A stretch of 64,000 nucleotides of DNA from Pseudomonadota bacterium (GTDB lineage Bacteria; Pseudomonadota; Alphaproteobacteria; Micropepsales; Micropepsaceae), in contig JAJZGY010000005.1 of assembly GCA_021804785.1 (NCBI GenBank), forward strand, positions 1-64,000, in the 5' to 3' direction. Each line of letters starts with the position of its first letter. Position 1 is the first letter of the stretch. The notes under the pieces were generated by a model that had not been told where the DNA came from, did not search any database, and was given only the letters and a program-made list of their open reading frames with translations. Shown in pieces: positions 10,267 through 20,190 of this stretch. Made by a program: the position numbers and the translations under genes.

Positions 10267-11082
10267 CTAGGGCCCACCCGAAAGCCAGTTGACCCTTAGC
10301 TGGGCAGCGAGCGGCGCTCGCAGGTTCTCGCCGATAGCCACCATCTGTTTGGCGAAGCCAAAGGGTGGATTAATGACAAGCAGGCCCGCCGCGCGCATCC
10401 CTTCGCCTGGCTCATCACGGCTAATTTCAACCCGTACGAGTGAGTCAGCACCAGAAGTCAGTAATTCACCACAAAAACTTTCAGCTCGCGCGACCGATTT
10501 GATCGGATACCAAACCATGTAGATGCCTGTAGCGAACCTGCGATGGGCAGCCACCACCGTTCTGGCAACAATACGAAACTCATCGACCGCTTCAAAGGGA
10601 GGGTCCACAAGAATCACACCCCGCCGTTCACGCGGAGGCAGTAACATTGTCAATCGATCATAGCCATCCGCCTCCAAAACCTGCTGTCTGGTGTAGGAAG
10701 CGAGCGCGTTGGACAGGACCTCGGCTTCTTCCGGATGCTTCTCGATTGCCACGAGACGGTCCTGGGGTCGAAGGAGTTGGGCTGCAATTAGAGGCGAGCC
10801 AGGGTATTTCGAGTCACCTGTGGCGCGGACAAGCTCGAGATAGGTAGCAAGGGCTTCAGGCAGGTGACCTTTCAAGCGGCGGATCCGCTCAATTCCAGCT
10901 AGCGCCTCCGAGGTTTTGATCGCCTCTGCACCAAGTAAATCATAAAGCCCCCGGCCTGCATGGGTATCGATAACAACGAAGCCCTTGTCCTTCCGCTTCA
11001 GATGTTCAAGCACTGCAACCAGGGCTACGTGCTTGGCCACATCGGCAAAGTTTCCAGCATGGTAGGCGTGACGATAATTCAT
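10267..11082 (-). CDS. rlmJ: 23S rRNA (adenine(2030)-N6)-methyltransferase RlmJ
   Basis: A 271-residue methyltransferase of the RlmJ family that uses S-adenosylmethionine to N6-methylate A2030 (E. coli numbering) of 23S rRNA. The N-terminus MNYRHAYHAGNFADVAKH is diagnostic. DTHAGRGLYDL is the SAM-binding region, and ILVDPPFE is the catalytic D/N-PP-F/Y motif. Length matches the family (about 270-285). It is intact, and it marks the return to core genome after the decayed region to its left. It is divergently transcribed from the metallo-hydrolase gene. Confidence 0.95.
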   Translation of the reverse strand: MNYRHAYHAGNFADVAKHVALVAVLEHLKRKDKGFVVIDTHAGRGLYDLLGAEAIKTSEALAGIERIRRLKGHLPEALATYLELVRATGDSKYPGSPLIAAQLLRPQDRLVAIEKHPEEAEVLSNALASYTRQQVLEADGYDRLTMLLPPRERRGVILVDPPFEAVDEFRIVARTVVAAHRRFATGIYMVWYPIKSVARAESFCGELLTSGADSLVRVEISRDEPGEGMRAAGLLVINPPFGFAKQMVAIGENLRAPLAAQLRVNWLSGGP

Positions 11083-11139
11083 GGCAGTAGGTATAGCGCC
11101 TGCGCGCGGTTTCGTTAAGATAAGACAGATTGGGAGAAG

Positions 11140-12450
11140 ATGATCATGGCCGATTTGCTTGCATTATCCAGCCGCTACATTGATCAGGGCATCTACGAAG
11201 GTCCAGCCTCTGTCAATCGTATCAATGGACAGCTCTCGGAGGTCGAGGATGGCATCGCCATGGTCGAGGCTTTCAGCCATGTTGTAGCATTGAAGAGCGA
11301 ACAGGGTCTGGTGCTATTTGATACCAGCCTGGAGGCCTTTGGCGGCCAGATCCTGAGAGCCTTACGCGGCTGGAGCCATGACCGGATATCTACGATCGCC
11401 TATACCCATGGCCATGTGGATCATGTTGGCGGAGCTGGCGCGATTATGGCCGAAGCAGCGGAAAAGGGGCACCCCCGTCCACAGGTCATCGGGCATGAAA
11501 ATGTAGCACACCGCTTTTCCCGTTATCATCTCACCGATGGTTATAATTCTACCATCAATGCGCGACAGTTTGGGGGCGCCCCAGGCAAAACCAACGGCTT
11601 CATTTCGGCCGGCATGACAACGAGCTTTGGCCCTAAGGAATGGGTCACCCCTGATCGTGAATTCTCCGAGCGTATGGGGCTGGCCTCCGGCTCGCTGCGC
11701 TTCGAGCTTTTTCACGCACGTGGGGAAACCGATGATCATTTGTGGGCTTGGTTACCCGCCAAGAAGACGGTGATTGTAGGTGATTTTCTCATCTGGGTGT
11801 TTCCCAACGCCGGAAACCCCCAGAAGGTGCAGCGCTACCCGCTGGACTGGGCTGCAGCACTGCGCGCGATGGCGGCGCTTGAACCTGAGCTTCTTCTACC
11901 GGCTCACGGTCTGCCGATCGCCGGCGGCGAACGGATCGCCCAAGTACTCGACGACTGCGCTACGGCGCTTGAAGTCGTCAGCCACCAGACCCTTTCCATG
12001 ATGAATGCCGGCATGCGCCTGAGTGACATCGTCCATAACGTGAAATTGCCACTAGCGTTGATGGAAAAGCCCTACCTGCGCCCGGTTTATGATGAGCCTG
12101 AGTTCGTGATCCGTAATCTCTGGCGTCTGTATGGGGGCTGGTACGACGGAAATCCGGCAAATCTCAAACCCGCCCCCGATCAAGCCTTGGCGCAAGAGAT
12201 CGCACAACTGTCTGGAGGCGCAGCACAGCTCATCGCCCGGGCCAAAACATTGAGTGATACCGGCGAATACCGACTCGCTTGCCATCTTGCTGAGATGGCC
12301 GCATTGGCCGCCCCTGAGGATCGCTCGATCCATGGCGGGCGCGCTGAAATCTATGAGGCCCGCATGAAGAGCGAATTATCGCTGATGGCCCGCGGCATAT
12401 ATGGCGACGCAGCACGGCAATCGCGCGAAGCTGCTGGAAAGAATTCCTGA
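11140..12450 (+). CDS. metallo-beta-lactamase-fold hydrolase, alkylsulfatase-like
   Basis: A 436-residue MBL-fold hydrolase. THGHVDHVGG supplies the HxHxDH zinc ligands, and further metal-ligand regions follow (HARGETDDH, LLPAHGLP). Downstream of residue 300 the protein resembles the alkyl-sulfatase dimerisation domain (ERIAQVLDDCATALE and the helical tail). BDS1/SdsA-type enzymes cleave alkyl sulfates but are usually about 650 residues, so this is a shorter relative lacking the SCP-2-like end. Substrate is not certain. ATG at 11140 or 11146 are both possible starts, with GGGAGAAG just upstream. No signal peptide is evident. Confidence 0.8.
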   Translation: MIMADLLALSSRYIDQGIYEGPASVNRINGQLSEVEDGIAMVEAFSHVVALKSEQGLVLFDTSLEAFGGQILRALRGWSHDRISTIAYTHGHVDHVGGAGAIMAEAAEKGHPRPQVIGHENVAHRFSRYHLTDGYNSTINARQFGGAPGKTNGFISAGMTTSFGPKEWVTPDREFSERMGLASGSLRFELFHARGETDDHLWAWLPAKKTVIVGDFLIWVFPNAGNPQKVQRYPLDWAAALRAMAALEPELLLPAHGLPIAGGERIAQVLDDCATALEVVSHQTLSMMNAGMRLSDIVHNVKLPLALMEKPYLRPVYDEPEFVIRNLWRLYGGWYDGNPANLKPAPDQALAQEIAQLSGGAAQLIARAKTLSDTGEYRLACHLAEMAALAAPEDRSIHGGRAEIYEARMKSELSLMARGIYGDAARQSREAAGKNS

Positions 12451-12577
12451 TCTCCGAAATGCCCAGTCCCCATCGCACTTGATTGAGCTCACACGCGGGC
12501 TGAAAGAGGGACGTATCAATGGGGATGAAAAGTGCCTGCCCGTGCGCACCTACGGGCATAACGGGTTCAGAACAGAG

Positions 12578-13786
12578 TTAGTGAGGATTGGTCGCCGGCC
12601 GCGCGGCCGAGCTTTCCAGGAGGCACGGCTCATCCCACTTGCCCTCAGGGCGCAACAGAACATAAGGATTTGAGTGCATGCTGAGTGCGTCAGGATGAGG
12701 CTCAAGTTCGCCCCACATGAGCACGTATTCATGGTCGGAGAAGACGAGCTTGTGATTGGTTTCCAGAAGCTTGAAGCCAAACCTTGTCCAATAGTTGATT
12801 AACCGTTTTTGCACGTGGCCATAGACCTTGCGGTACCCCTTGCGCCGCAGGAATTCCAGCGTCCCACGAACCAGCTCCTTGGCTACTGGGGTATTACGAT
12901 ACCGTGGCAGCACCGATACCCGTTCGATCTTTGCAAACTCCGCAAAGTAGCGCAGACGAAGCGTTGCTGCAGGCTCCCCTCCAACCAAACCCAGCATGTG
13001 GGTCGCAGTTCGGTCGTTGCCATCAAATTCTTCTTCATAGGGACATTGCTGCTCGATGAGATAAACGGCGGAGCGAATGGCCAGGGCGCGCTCCACGTCT
13101 TCGCTTGTGCGAGCAACCTTGACGTCACAAGCCGACCCTTCTGGGCGAACCCTGGGCTCACGCATTTTGAAGGAATCCGCCGCCCCGCCGAAGATGAAGA
13201 GCCCACCAAGCCCATCATTCTCGGGATTGACCGCTCGAAAGCCCTGGCGGCGCATCAAATTGAGACCTGCCTGAGTACCCGCGCGCGCGTAGAGAGGCAC
13301 GCCTCTGCAAATCTTACCCAGCGAGATTGTGACCATGGGCGTTGCCCGGGACGACAAGCCCGGCGCCACCACGAGCCAGATATAAATCGCCTCGGGACGC
13401 TCATCGGTGCTTGCCAGATAGGCACGGTCAGGATCGAGCGGATCCAGGCGTCCATCAATCAGTGCCTGTGCACCAATGGTATTCAGCAGCAGAAAGCCAT
13501 AGTATGCCAACAGTGGACTTCCTGATTCGGTCGGGTATACGCCCCAGAATGAATAGGCATTGTGGGTGAGGACGCGGATGACCACGTCGTCCGCTGCAAT
13601 GGTCTTAAGTTCCGGATGGGCACGGGTCAGTGCAAATGCCTCGTCCAGTTCGCCCACGTCCATCGGCCGAACCTGGATTGGCGTTTGCGACGGATTGCTG
13701 TCGGCACGGGGCGGGACCACAGCGGGGGCTACGGAGGCGTTACAACCAGAGGACTCAGAAGAGATCGCAAAGAGTTCGTCTTTCAT
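12578..13786 (-). CDS. GNAT-superfamily protein with tandem acetyltransferase-like domains
   Basis: A 402-residue protein with two GNAT-like halves. Residues of about 40-210 form a poorly conserved first module. Residues of about 215-370 carry the clearer one: AVYLIEQQCPYEEEFDGND, AATLRLRYF, then IERVSVLPRYRNTPVAKELV for the acetyl-CoA loop, and GHVQKRLINYWTRFGFK. N-terminal residues 1-35 are low complexity. The acyl acceptor cannot be assigned; the second module recalls autoinducer-synthase-like GNATs, but this is only resemblance. It is divergent from the LysR gene across a 90-base gap, which suggests regulation by that LysR protein. Confidence 0.7.
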   Translation of the reverse strand: MKDELFAISSESSGCNASVAPAVVPPRADSNPSQTPIQVRPMDVGELDEAFALTRAHPELKTIAADDVVIRVLTHNAYSFWGVYPTESGSPLLAYYGFLLLNTIGAQALIDGRLDPLDPDRAYLASTDERPEAIYIWLVVAPGLSSRATPMVTISLGKICRGVPLYARAGTQAGLNLMRRQGFRAVNPENDGLGGLFIFGGAADSFKMREPRVRPEGSACDVKVARTSEDVERALAIRSAVYLIEQQCPYEEEFDGNDRTATHMLGLVGGEPAATLRLRYFAEFAKIERVSVLPRYRNTPVAKELVRGTLEFLRRKGYRKVYGHVQKRLINYWTRFGFKLLETNHKLVFSDHEYVLMWGELEPHPDALSMHSNPYVLLRPEGKWDEPCLLESSAARPATNPH

Positions 13787-13876
13787 ACCCAGCCCCCCAA
13801 GAACTGCACATCCCGTTCTGCGACGTGCGTCTTCCAGGGAGGCAGGCTAAACCGATCGAAGGGGCGGTAAGAGCGC

Positions 13877-14911
13877 ATGATTGCGCATGGGGCCATGCTG
13901 AAATTGGACATGCCCGGAGGGTGGCCTGACTGGGACTGGGACGATTTTCGCGTCTTCGTCGCGGTTGCCCGCCACGGCAGTTACACCCGCGCCGCCCGGG
14001 AACTGGGCTGGACTCAATCTGCGGTCAGCCGCCGCATCGCGCGGCTGGAACAGAGCCTATCCCTGCGCCTGTTCGACCGCTCGTTTCGTGGCACCCAGCT
14101 CACCTCGGAAGGTGAAAAGCTATTTTCCTACGCCAATGGCGCCGAGCTTATGCTTTCGCGCGGAGTTCGCAGCGTTCGCGATGCGGCCCAGCGCCTGGAT
14201 AGCGACTGCAACATTCTGCTGGGAGACGGCGTCGCCAGCTATTGGATGCCCATGTTTCTCCCCGCATTTCTTGCCCGTAACCCTGCAATGGCACTAAATA
14301 TTTACACCGCCCACAACGCGCATGCGGCCGGTACCCAAGTCTTTGATTTGGAAATCCAATACAGTCACCCCTTGACCGATGATGTGGTAGCACTGCCGCT
14401 TGGTACGCTGCATTTCATGCTGTTTGCCTCGCAGGACTACTTGATGCGCTATGGTGTCCCGTCCTCCCTGCGTGACCTGCGTCACCATCGCCTCACGGAT
14501 ACGGCTTACCGTCTGAGTGACCGCGGCTCATTTGCGGCCTGGGCAGGCCTGGACCGCGAGGCGGTGGTCGCCACAAATTCCAGTGTGGTCATGGGTGAGA
14601 CGGTTCGTGCGGGCGGAGCCATCGGTCTTTTGGCAACCTACGCCGCACTGGTCGATCCGCGCCTCGTCCCGCTGTTGCCGGAGGCTCATTTTCGCGTACC
14701 GGTCATGCTCTGCTTTGAGCGCGAAACAGCGAAAAAGCCGGCCGTGCGGGAAACCATAGACTTCCTGAAAAATGCGGTATTCGACCGTAATGCCATGCCT
14801 TGGTTCGCAGACGAATTCCAGCGTCCCGCCAAGAGCTGGCGCAAGCTCCTTGACGAGCACCTGGCCAAGCTCGACGCGGATAGCGCGCGGCCGCATTTGG
14901 CCAGTGTCTAA
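13877..14911 (+). CDS. LysR-family transcriptional regulator
   Basis: A LysR-type regulator of up to 344 residues. The winged helix is DWDDFRVFVAVARHGSYTRA, then ARELGWTQSAVSRRIARLEQ and LFDRSFRGTQLTSEGEKL. The rest is a type 2 periplasmic-binding-like effector domain (about residues 100-300). Start candidates at 13877, 13889, 13895 and 13910 cannot be separated, and the helix-turn-helix begins soon after all of them. By the usual LysR arrangement it probably controls the divergent GNAT gene and itself. The effector is unknown. The following 283 bases to tRNA-Leu hold no gene I can support. Confidence 0.88.
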   Translation: MIAHGAMLKLDMPGGWPDWDWDDFRVFVAVARHGSYTRAARELGWTQSAVSRRIARLEQSLSLRLFDRSFRGTQLTSEGEKLFSYANGAELMLSRGVRSVRDAAQRLDSDCNILLGDGVASYWMPMFLPAFLARNPAMALNIYTAHNAHAAGTQVFDLEIQYSHPLTDDVVALPLGTLHFMLFASQDYLMRYGVPSSLRDLRHHRLTDTAYRLSDRGSFAAWAGLDREAVVATNSSVVMGETVRAGGAIGLLATYAALVDPRLVPLLPEAHFRVPVMLCFERETAKKPAVRETIDFLKNAVFDRNAMPWFADEFQRPAKSWRKLLDEHLAKLDADSARPHLASV

Positions 14912-15194
14912 ATGTTTGATCCCTGGCCTCGAAGGTATCTCCCTGCCCAGACAATGGCAGAATGCGTCACAAGATGGGTTCGCCATCCCGAAGCCAGGAG
15001 GACCTGCACGGTCCCTCGGGCAAATCAGAGATCACGGATTAGGGTGGCGATCTCCAGATACGTGATCACCGGAAGACACTTCGGAGTTCGCAAAAGCCGC
15101 TAGGGCTCTCAAGGTTGTTGGCCTTCCACAATCTGTCGTTCACTGAGAAATCTCACCACATTCCCAGCTGCTGGGATGAGCTGGAACGAGGAGT

Positions 15195-15281
15195 TGGTGC
15201 CCAAGGTCGGACTCGAACCGACAAGCCCTTGCGGGCGCTGGATTTTGAGTCCAGTGCGTCTACCAATTCCACCACTTGGGC
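15195..15281 (-). tRNA. tRNA-Leu (CAA)
   Basis: An 87-base class II tRNA. The acceptor GCCCAAG pairs with CTTGGGC, with discriminator A and encoded CCA (15195-15197). The anticodon stem CTGGA/TCCAG carries the loop CTCAAAA, anticodon CAA, reading UUG. The variable arm CGCCCGCAAGGGCT and the T arm are standard. No integrase lies beside it. The 308 bases to the next gene (15282-15589) show nothing recognisable. Confidence 0.95.
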
Positions 15282-15589
15282 AGCCTCACAGCTATAGCGG
15301 CAGACGAGCCGTTCGCCAAGATCTGTCAGAGCAGCATTCCAGGACCAGGTTCCGCGACCCACCAAAGGGACGGTCGTGAACATTTGGCGCCGGCCCTTTG
15401 TCCCCTGCCCGGAAGACCTGACAATGAGGCATGCCAGTCCAGGTCGCCATCGTCGGGATCACCGTGCTTGATCGCAACGCTGCTGGCCACCCGCCATGGT
15501 TCACGAGTGACAGTATGGCGTCGCACCGACGCGCCCTGCTGCAGCATAGCTCCCGGACAAAGACCTCACCCGTCGGCCGTTAACGTGTA

Positions 15590-15955
15590 CTAGTTCGTGT
15601 TGTCCGTCAGCGCGATGAATTCAGGATCATCCTGCGTCTCACGCTCGATGCGCAGGAACTCGTAATAACCGCACTTGCCGGTGGGATAGGCACGGCAGAT
15701 GGCGGGGCGTGCAGTATAGATTGTGCACCGGCGCTCTTCGGTATCAAAGAATTGGCAAATACGGCCGAAATGCTTGTCCTTTTTGCGCCGCATGGAATAT
15801 TTGACGCCATACCGTTCAGCGGTGAAGCGCGCCTTCGCCTCCTTGAAGCTCAAAGCAAAATGTTTTGCCAGACGTTCAACATCCCGCTTGGTCAGGGCAA
15901 TTAGCGGATACGAACAGCAATAGCCCGGACATTTCGAGCAATCATAGGATGGCAT
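15590..15955 (-). CDS. YkgJ-family cysteine-cluster protein
   Basis: A 121-residue protein of the YkgJ/CxxCxxCC family (UPF0153, PF03692). The N-terminal cluster CSKCPGYCC and the second cluster CTIYTARPAICRAYP with the following C in GKCGYYEF are thought to bind zinc or an Fe-S cluster. The basic middle (YSMRRKKDKHFGRICQFFD) is also typical. The biochemical role of the family is not established. It is a separate unit 42 bases downstream of bioD on the same strand, so it could be read through from the biotin genes. Confidence 0.88.
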   Translation of the reverse strand: MPSYDCSKCPGYCCSYPLIALTKRDVERLAKHFALSFKEAKARFTAERYGVKYSMRRKKDKHFGRICQFFDTEERRCTIYTARPAICRAYPTGKCGYYEFLRIERETQDDPEFIALTDNTN

Positions 15956-15997
15956 AGGTATTTAGCTTTCTTGTCTTGGGCTTCAGCCGATAACATC

Positions 15998-16663
15998 CTA
16001 AAGTGGCCGCAGCAATGCAGCCAGCGGGGAAATGTCACCATCGCGCGCCAAAGTAAGAATTGGGGTCTGCGGTGCAAACCTGCCAATCGTTGCCGCCGTT
16101 TCGGCAAGGGGGACTGGCGCACCACCACAATCATTGACAATCACCACGTGCGGACGGAGTTCCGCAGCCGCCAGTGCCTCGAGGGCCGTCAACGTATGGC
16201 TGATACTGCCAAGATAGCCACCCGCTACCAGCACGATAGGTATGGCCAGCTCTGCAATCCAGTCTCTTACCGTATGCGCCCCGTCAATCGGCACCATCAC
16301 ACCACCAACACCCTCAACCAGGAGCAAGCCCTTGCGGTTTGCAATCCGCTGGCGGCAGAACGCGATGAGCTCGTCAAAGGCAATGGACCTGCCCTCCCGC
16401 GCCGCCGCCATATCGGGCGACAGAGGGGCCGCAAACCGCCACGGCGCGATCCGATCCAGGTTCGCAGGCTCGACTGGCTCTGCCATAGCACCCAGAAGAA
16501 CTCCGGGATCACTCATAGCAGGATCTGCACCTGGAAAGCCGCTGACCACCGGCTTTAGGGCACTGGCGCTCTCCCCTGCCTCGCGGAACACACGCAGCAA
16601 TGCCGCCGTGACATAGGTCTTGCCCACGTCAGTTCCGGTTGCCGTAACGAAATAAGCACTCAT
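15998..16663 (-). CDS. bioD: dethiobiotin synthetase
   Basis: A 221-residue ATP-dependent enzyme that closes the ureido ring on 7,8-diaminopelargonate with CO2 to give dethiobiotin, the step after BioA and before BioB. The N-terminal P-loop region TGTDVGKTYVTAALL and the later VEGVGGVMVPI are family hallmarks, with the catalytic lysine in LKPVVSGF. The start codon overlaps the bioF stop by four bases, so the two are translationally coupled. Length is normal. Cytosolic. Confidence 0.95.
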   Translation of the reverse strand: MSAYFVTATGTDVGKTYVTAALLRVFREAGESASALKPVVSGFPGADPAMSDPGVLLGAMAEPVEPANLDRIAPWRFAAPLSPDMAAAREGRSIAFDELIAFCRQRIANRKGLLLVEGVGGVMVPIDGAHTVRDWIAELAIPIVLVAGGYLGSISHTLTALEALAAAELRPHVVIVNDCGGAPVPLAETAATIGRFAPQTPILTLARDGDISPLAALLRPL

Positions 16664-17850
16664 GCAGAACGCCCCGCTGCATTTACGATTGTCGTCGATC
16701 GCGCACCATGCAGGACCTTCGTGCGAATTGTCTCGGCAAGACGAAGAACATCAGCGTCTGCGTGCAGCGCACTGAACGCGATCCGCAGGCGCGCGGTACC
16801 GGCTGGAACGGTCGGCGGACGGATGGCAACGACGGCAAAACCCGCCTCTTCAAGTACCGATGATGCGGTCAGCGCCGCCTGCTCGTCGCCCAGCACAACA
16901 GGTACAATCGGGCTTTGTGCAGGCGCCATGCCGAGAGCCTTGGTAAAGGCACGGGCCTTGGCCAAAGGAGCTGCAACCCGCTCAGGCTCCCTGCGAATGA
17001 TATCGAGCGCCGCTATGGCCGCCGCAATCTGCGCCGGCGGCAGGCCCGTCGAATAAATCAGTGTCCGCGCCCTGGTGTGCATAAGTTCGATCACCGGCCG
17101 GCTTGCGCACAGATAGCCGCCATAGGAGCCCAGTGCCTTGGATAAGGTACCCATCTGCAGGTCTGGCGTCACTCCCATGGCCGCCGCCGAGCCGGCACCC
17201 GCGCCTAGGACGCCAAGCCCATGGGCATCATCGCTCATCAACCAGGCATCAAATCCGGATGCCAGCCGGGCGAGCTCGGGCAAGGGTGCGAGATCTCCAT
17301 CCATGGAAAATACACCATCCGTCAGAATGAGGGCATGAGCGTGAGATGGGCGGTAGCGAGCGAGCAGCTCTTCAAGATGGGTGACATCGTTATGGCGAAA
17401 GACATGCAGCTGGGCCTGCGACAATTGCGCACCGGCCCACAGACAGGAATGGCACAATGCATCCGCAAAGATGACGTCATCTCCTCCGATAAGGCTGGGT
17501 ATAATACCGGTATTGGCCAGATAACCGGACCCGAAGACGCAGGCATCGTCAGTCTTCTTAATCGCTGCCAGCCGCTCCTCGAGCACGCCGTAAAGGGGAT
17601 GATTGCCCGTCACCAGGCGTGAGGCGCCCGCGCCCACGCCATAGCGGTCGATCGCTGCCTTGGCCGCCACTTTGAGTTCAGGATGCACACTGAGGCCTAG
17701 ATAGTCGTTACAGGAAAACGACAACAGCCGACGGCCACCGCGAACAATCCACACACCTTCACGCGCAGTATCCTGCAAGCTGCGACGGAGCGCCTGCACA
17801 TCGAGAGCCGCCAACTTCTCCGCTGTGTAAAGATCCAGAGATCTTGCCAT
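16660..17850 (-). CDS. bioF: 8-amino-7-oxononanoate synthase
   Basis: A 396-residue PLP-dependent alpha-oxoamine synthase that condenses pimeloyl-ACP/CoA with L-alanine, the first dedicated biotin step. SDDAHGLGVLG holds the Asp and His that bind the cofactor, and GTLSKALGSYGG holds the Schiff-base lysine. The glycine-rich loop FGSGYLANTG is present. A C-terminal tail of about 20 residues (LHGARSTTIVNAAGRSA) is not conserved. It heads the leftward bioFD unit, with its ATG 85 bases from the bioB start on the other strand. The ribosome-binding site is weak. Confidence 0.95.
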   Translation of the reverse strand: MARSLDLYTAEKLAALDVQALRRSLQDTAREGVWIVRGGRRLLSFSCNDYLGLSVHPELKVAAKAAIDRYGVGAGASRLVTGNHPLYGVLEERLAAIKKTDDACVFGSGYLANTGIIPSLIGGDDVIFADALCHSCLWAGAQLSQAQLHVFRHNDVTHLEELLARYRPSHAHALILTDGVFSMDGDLAPLPELARLASGFDAWLMSDDAHGLGVLGAGAGSAAAMGVTPDLQMGTLSKALGSYGGYLCASRPVIELMHTRARTLIYSTGLPPAQIAAAIAALDIIRREPERVAAPLAKARAFTKALGMAPAQSPIVPVVLGDEQAALTASSVLEEAGFAVVAIRPPTVPAGTARLRIAFSALHADADVLRLAETIRTKVLHGARSTTIVNAAGRSA

Positions 17851-17862
17851 CCCGCCACCCCG

Positions 17863-17890
17863 CTTGCGCCTCTATCGTAGCCGATATAAT
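17863..17890 (+). promoter_or_regulatory. candidate bioB promoter
   Basis: TATAAT at 17885-17890 is a perfect -10 box in the bioF-bioB gap, with a weak CTTGCG -35 candidate at 17863-17868 and a 16-base spacer. bioB begins 45 bases further on, preceded by GGAGG at 17923-17927. I see no BioR palindrome of the TTATCTATAA type, nor a BirA-like operator, in these 84 bases. Confidence 0.4.
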
Positions 17891-17934
17891 GCCTGTAGCC
17901 TGCCGTTCCAATCCCGTAGCCCGGAGGACTGCCC

Positions 17935-18909
17935 ATGAACGCCCCCGCGAACCTTGATGCAGGAAAGCTGCGCCACGATTGGAGCCGTCAGGAAATTGCC
18001 GACCTCTTTGCGCTGCCTTTTGCCGACCTGATCTATCGCGCCCACACGGTCCACCGCGCCCGCTTCGATGCAAACGAAGTTCAGATTTCTACTCTGCTGT
18101 CGATCAAAACCGGCGGATGCCCGGAAGATTGCGCGTATTGTCCACAGAGTGCCACCCATGACACCGGCGTCAAAGCCGAAAAACTCATGGAAATTGAGGC
18201 CGTGCTAAGGGACGCGCGCGCCGCAAAGGAGGGTGGTGCAACACGCTTCTGCATGGGTGCGGCCTGGCGTTCACCCAAGGACCGCGACCTTGATACAGTG
18301 TGCCAGATGGTTGAAGGCGTTCGCGCTCTGGGCATGGAGACCTGTGTCACGCTTGGCATGCTGACAGCGATGCAGGCAGATAAGCTGAAAGCGGCCGGTC
18401 TCGACTATTACAACCATAATCTGGATACGTCACCCGAATATTACGGCGAAATCATCAGTACACGCACTTATCAGGATCGCCTCGATACCTTGACCCATGT
18501 GCGGGATGCCGGCATTCACGTCTGCTGTGGCGGCATCGTGGGAATGGGAGAAGCACGCAACGATCGCATCGGGATGATCCACGCTCTGGCAACCTTGCCG
18601 GTCCACCCCGAAAGCGTGCCGATCAACATGCTTGTCCAGGTCGAGGGCACTCCGGTATCCAAAGGACAGGCGGCAGATATCATTGAATTCGTGCGGACCA
18701 TCGCCGTTGCCCGCCTGACCATGCCGGCCTCGATGGTCCGTTTGTCCGCAGGTCGTGAAACCATGAGTGATGAGGGTCAGGCCCTCGCTTTCTTCGCCGG
18801 CGCCAATTCAATCTTCTGCGGCGCCAAACTTCTGACAACACCCAATCCCAGTCGCGATCGGGATACTGCGCTCTTTGAACGCCTTGGTATTCAAGCCATG
18901 ACATTTTAA
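17935..18909 (+). CDS. bioB: biotin synthase
   Basis: A 324-residue radical SAM enzyme that inserts sulfur into dethiobiotin. [13 protein letters not shown] holds the CxxxCxxC motif for the [4Fe-4S] cluster. NHNLDTS and the segment ending [10 protein letters not shown] belong to the auxiliary [2Fe-2S] site and SAM barrel. SAGRETM near the C-terminus contains the conserved Arg ligand region. Start ATG at 17935 follows GGAGG. It leads the rightward bioBA unit with 15 bases to bioA and is divergent from bioFD, so a single control region may serve both arms. Confidence 0.96.
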   Translation: MNAPANLDAGKLRHDWSRQEIADLFALPFADLIYRAHTVHRARFDANEVQISTLLSIKTGGCPEDCAYCPQSATHDTGVKAEKLMEIEAVLRDARAAKEGGATRFCMGAAWRSPKDRDLDTVCQMVEGVRALGMETCVTLGMLTAMQADKLKAAGLDYYNHNLDTSPEYYGEIISTRTYQDRLDTLTHVRDAGIHVCCGGIVGMGEARNDRIGMIHALATLPVHPESVPINMLVQVEGTPVSKGQAADIIEFVRTIAVARLTMPASMVRLSAGRETMSDEGQALAFFAGANSIFCGAKLLTTPNPSRDRDTALFERLGIQAMTF

Positions 18910-18924
18910 GCGCATCACAATCGA

Positions 18925-20190
18925 ATGAGTGCAAATCCCGATTGGTATGACAGCGGCCTCAACCATATCTGGTTGCCCTACACCCAGATGAAGACCATGC
19001 GCCCGCCGCTTGCGGCAGTGCGCACCCACGGCTCGCGCATCGTCCTCGCCGATGGCCGAGAACTTGTCGACGGTGTTGGCTCGTGGTGGACGGCATGTCA
19101 CGGTTACAACAATCCCCATATTGCAGAGAAGCTCAGACAGCAGCTTGACCGTATGCCGCACATCATGCTGGGCGGGCTTGTGCACGAGCCGGCGCTTCGT
19201 CTGGCAGAGCGTCTCTGCGCACTTCTGCCGTCGCACCTGACGCGGGTATTCTTTTCGGATTCAGGCTCCGTGGCCGTTGAGGTCGCGATGAAGATGGCTT
19301 TGCAATACCATCTCAATGCGGGCAGATCGGGACGCACAAAATTTGTCGCATTCAAGGGTGGCTATCATGGCGACACCTTGGGCACGATGGCGGTCTGTGA
19401 TCCTGAAGAAGGTATGCACGCGCTGTTTTCGGGCATTCTCAACCAGCATTTCATCGTTGACCTGCCCCGTGATGAGCGATCCGTGGCAGATTTTGATGCA
19501 GCCATCGCTCATCACGCCGATGAGATAGCCGCCATCATCGTCGAACCGCTGGTGCAGGGCGCCGGCGGGATGCTGTTCCACGACGAGCAGTGCCTGATGC
19601 ACGTCCGTGATGTGGCCCGGCGCCATCATGTCCTTCTTATTGCCGATGAGATCTTCACCGGCTTTGGGCGCACGGGTCCGATGTTTGCCTGCGACGTGTG
19701 CGACGTCGTACCTGATATCATTACCTTGGGTAAGGGACTGTCCGGAGGCAGCCTACCCCTGGCAGCGACGGTAGCGAGTTCGGAGATCTTTGCCAGCTTC
19801 TGGTCCGATGATCCAGGTCTGGCGCTCATGCATGGGCCAACCTTCATGGGCAATGCCCTGGCCTGTGCCGCGGCCAATGCGTCACTGGATCTGTTCGAAG
19901 AGGAGCCTCGCCTCGTCCAGGGCGCCGAGGCCGGCAAGACGATGGCACACATCCTTGGCCATGCTTTAACCTTGCCTGGTGTCGTCGATGTCCGCGTGCG
20001 CGGCTGCATCGGGGTCGTGGAGCTCGACAGGATTGAAGATCTTAACAGCTTGAAGCAGGCTTTCATCGAGGAAGGTGTGTTTGTTCGCCCATTTCGCAAC
20101 ATCGTCTATCTGACCCCGGCGCTGAACATCGCGCAGGACGAACTTGAAAAGCTTTGCACCGCCATTTTAACGGTACTCCAGCGACGGTAG
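18925..20190 (+). CDS. bioA: adenosylmethionine-8-amino-7-oxononanoate aminotransferase
   Basis: A 421-residue class III PLP aminotransferase that converts 8-amino-7-oxononanoate to 7,8-diaminopelargonate using SAM as the amino donor. Seen are HIWLPYTQM near the N-terminus (typical of BioA), FSDSGSVAVEVAMKMALQY, the LLIADEIFTGFGRTG segment with the PLP aspartate, and ITLGKGLSGGSLPLAA with the Schiff-base lysine. Together with bioF, bioD and bioB it gives a complete path from the pimeloyl thioester to biotin. No pimelate-forming gene (bioC, bioH, bioZ) lies in the window. Confidence 0.96.
   Translation: MSANPDWYDSGLNHIWLPYTQMKTMRPPLAAVRTHGSRIVLADGRELVDGVGSWWTACHGYNNPHIAEKLRQQLDRMPHIMLGGLVHEPALRLAERLCALLPSHLTRVFFSDSGSVAVEVAMKMALQYHLNAGRSGRTKFVAFKGGYHGDTLGTMAVCDPEEGMHALFSGILNQHFIVDLPRDERSVADFDAAIAHHADEIAAIIVEPLVQGAGGMLFHDEQCLMHVRDVARRHHVLLIADEIFTGFGRTGPMFACDVCDVVPDIITLGKGLSGGSLPLAATVASSEIFASFWSDDPGLALMHGPTFMGNALACAAANASLDLFEEEPRLVQGAEAGKTMAHILGHALTLPGVVDVRVRGCIGVVELDRIEDLNSLKQAFIEEGVFVRPFRNIVYLTPALNIAQDELEKLCTAILTVLQRR

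Noticed and set aside
17851-17934. BioR or BirA operator in the bioF-bioB gap
   Set aside because: No palindrome of the TTATCTATAA type or BirA-like dyad is present; only a -10-like TATAAT stands out.
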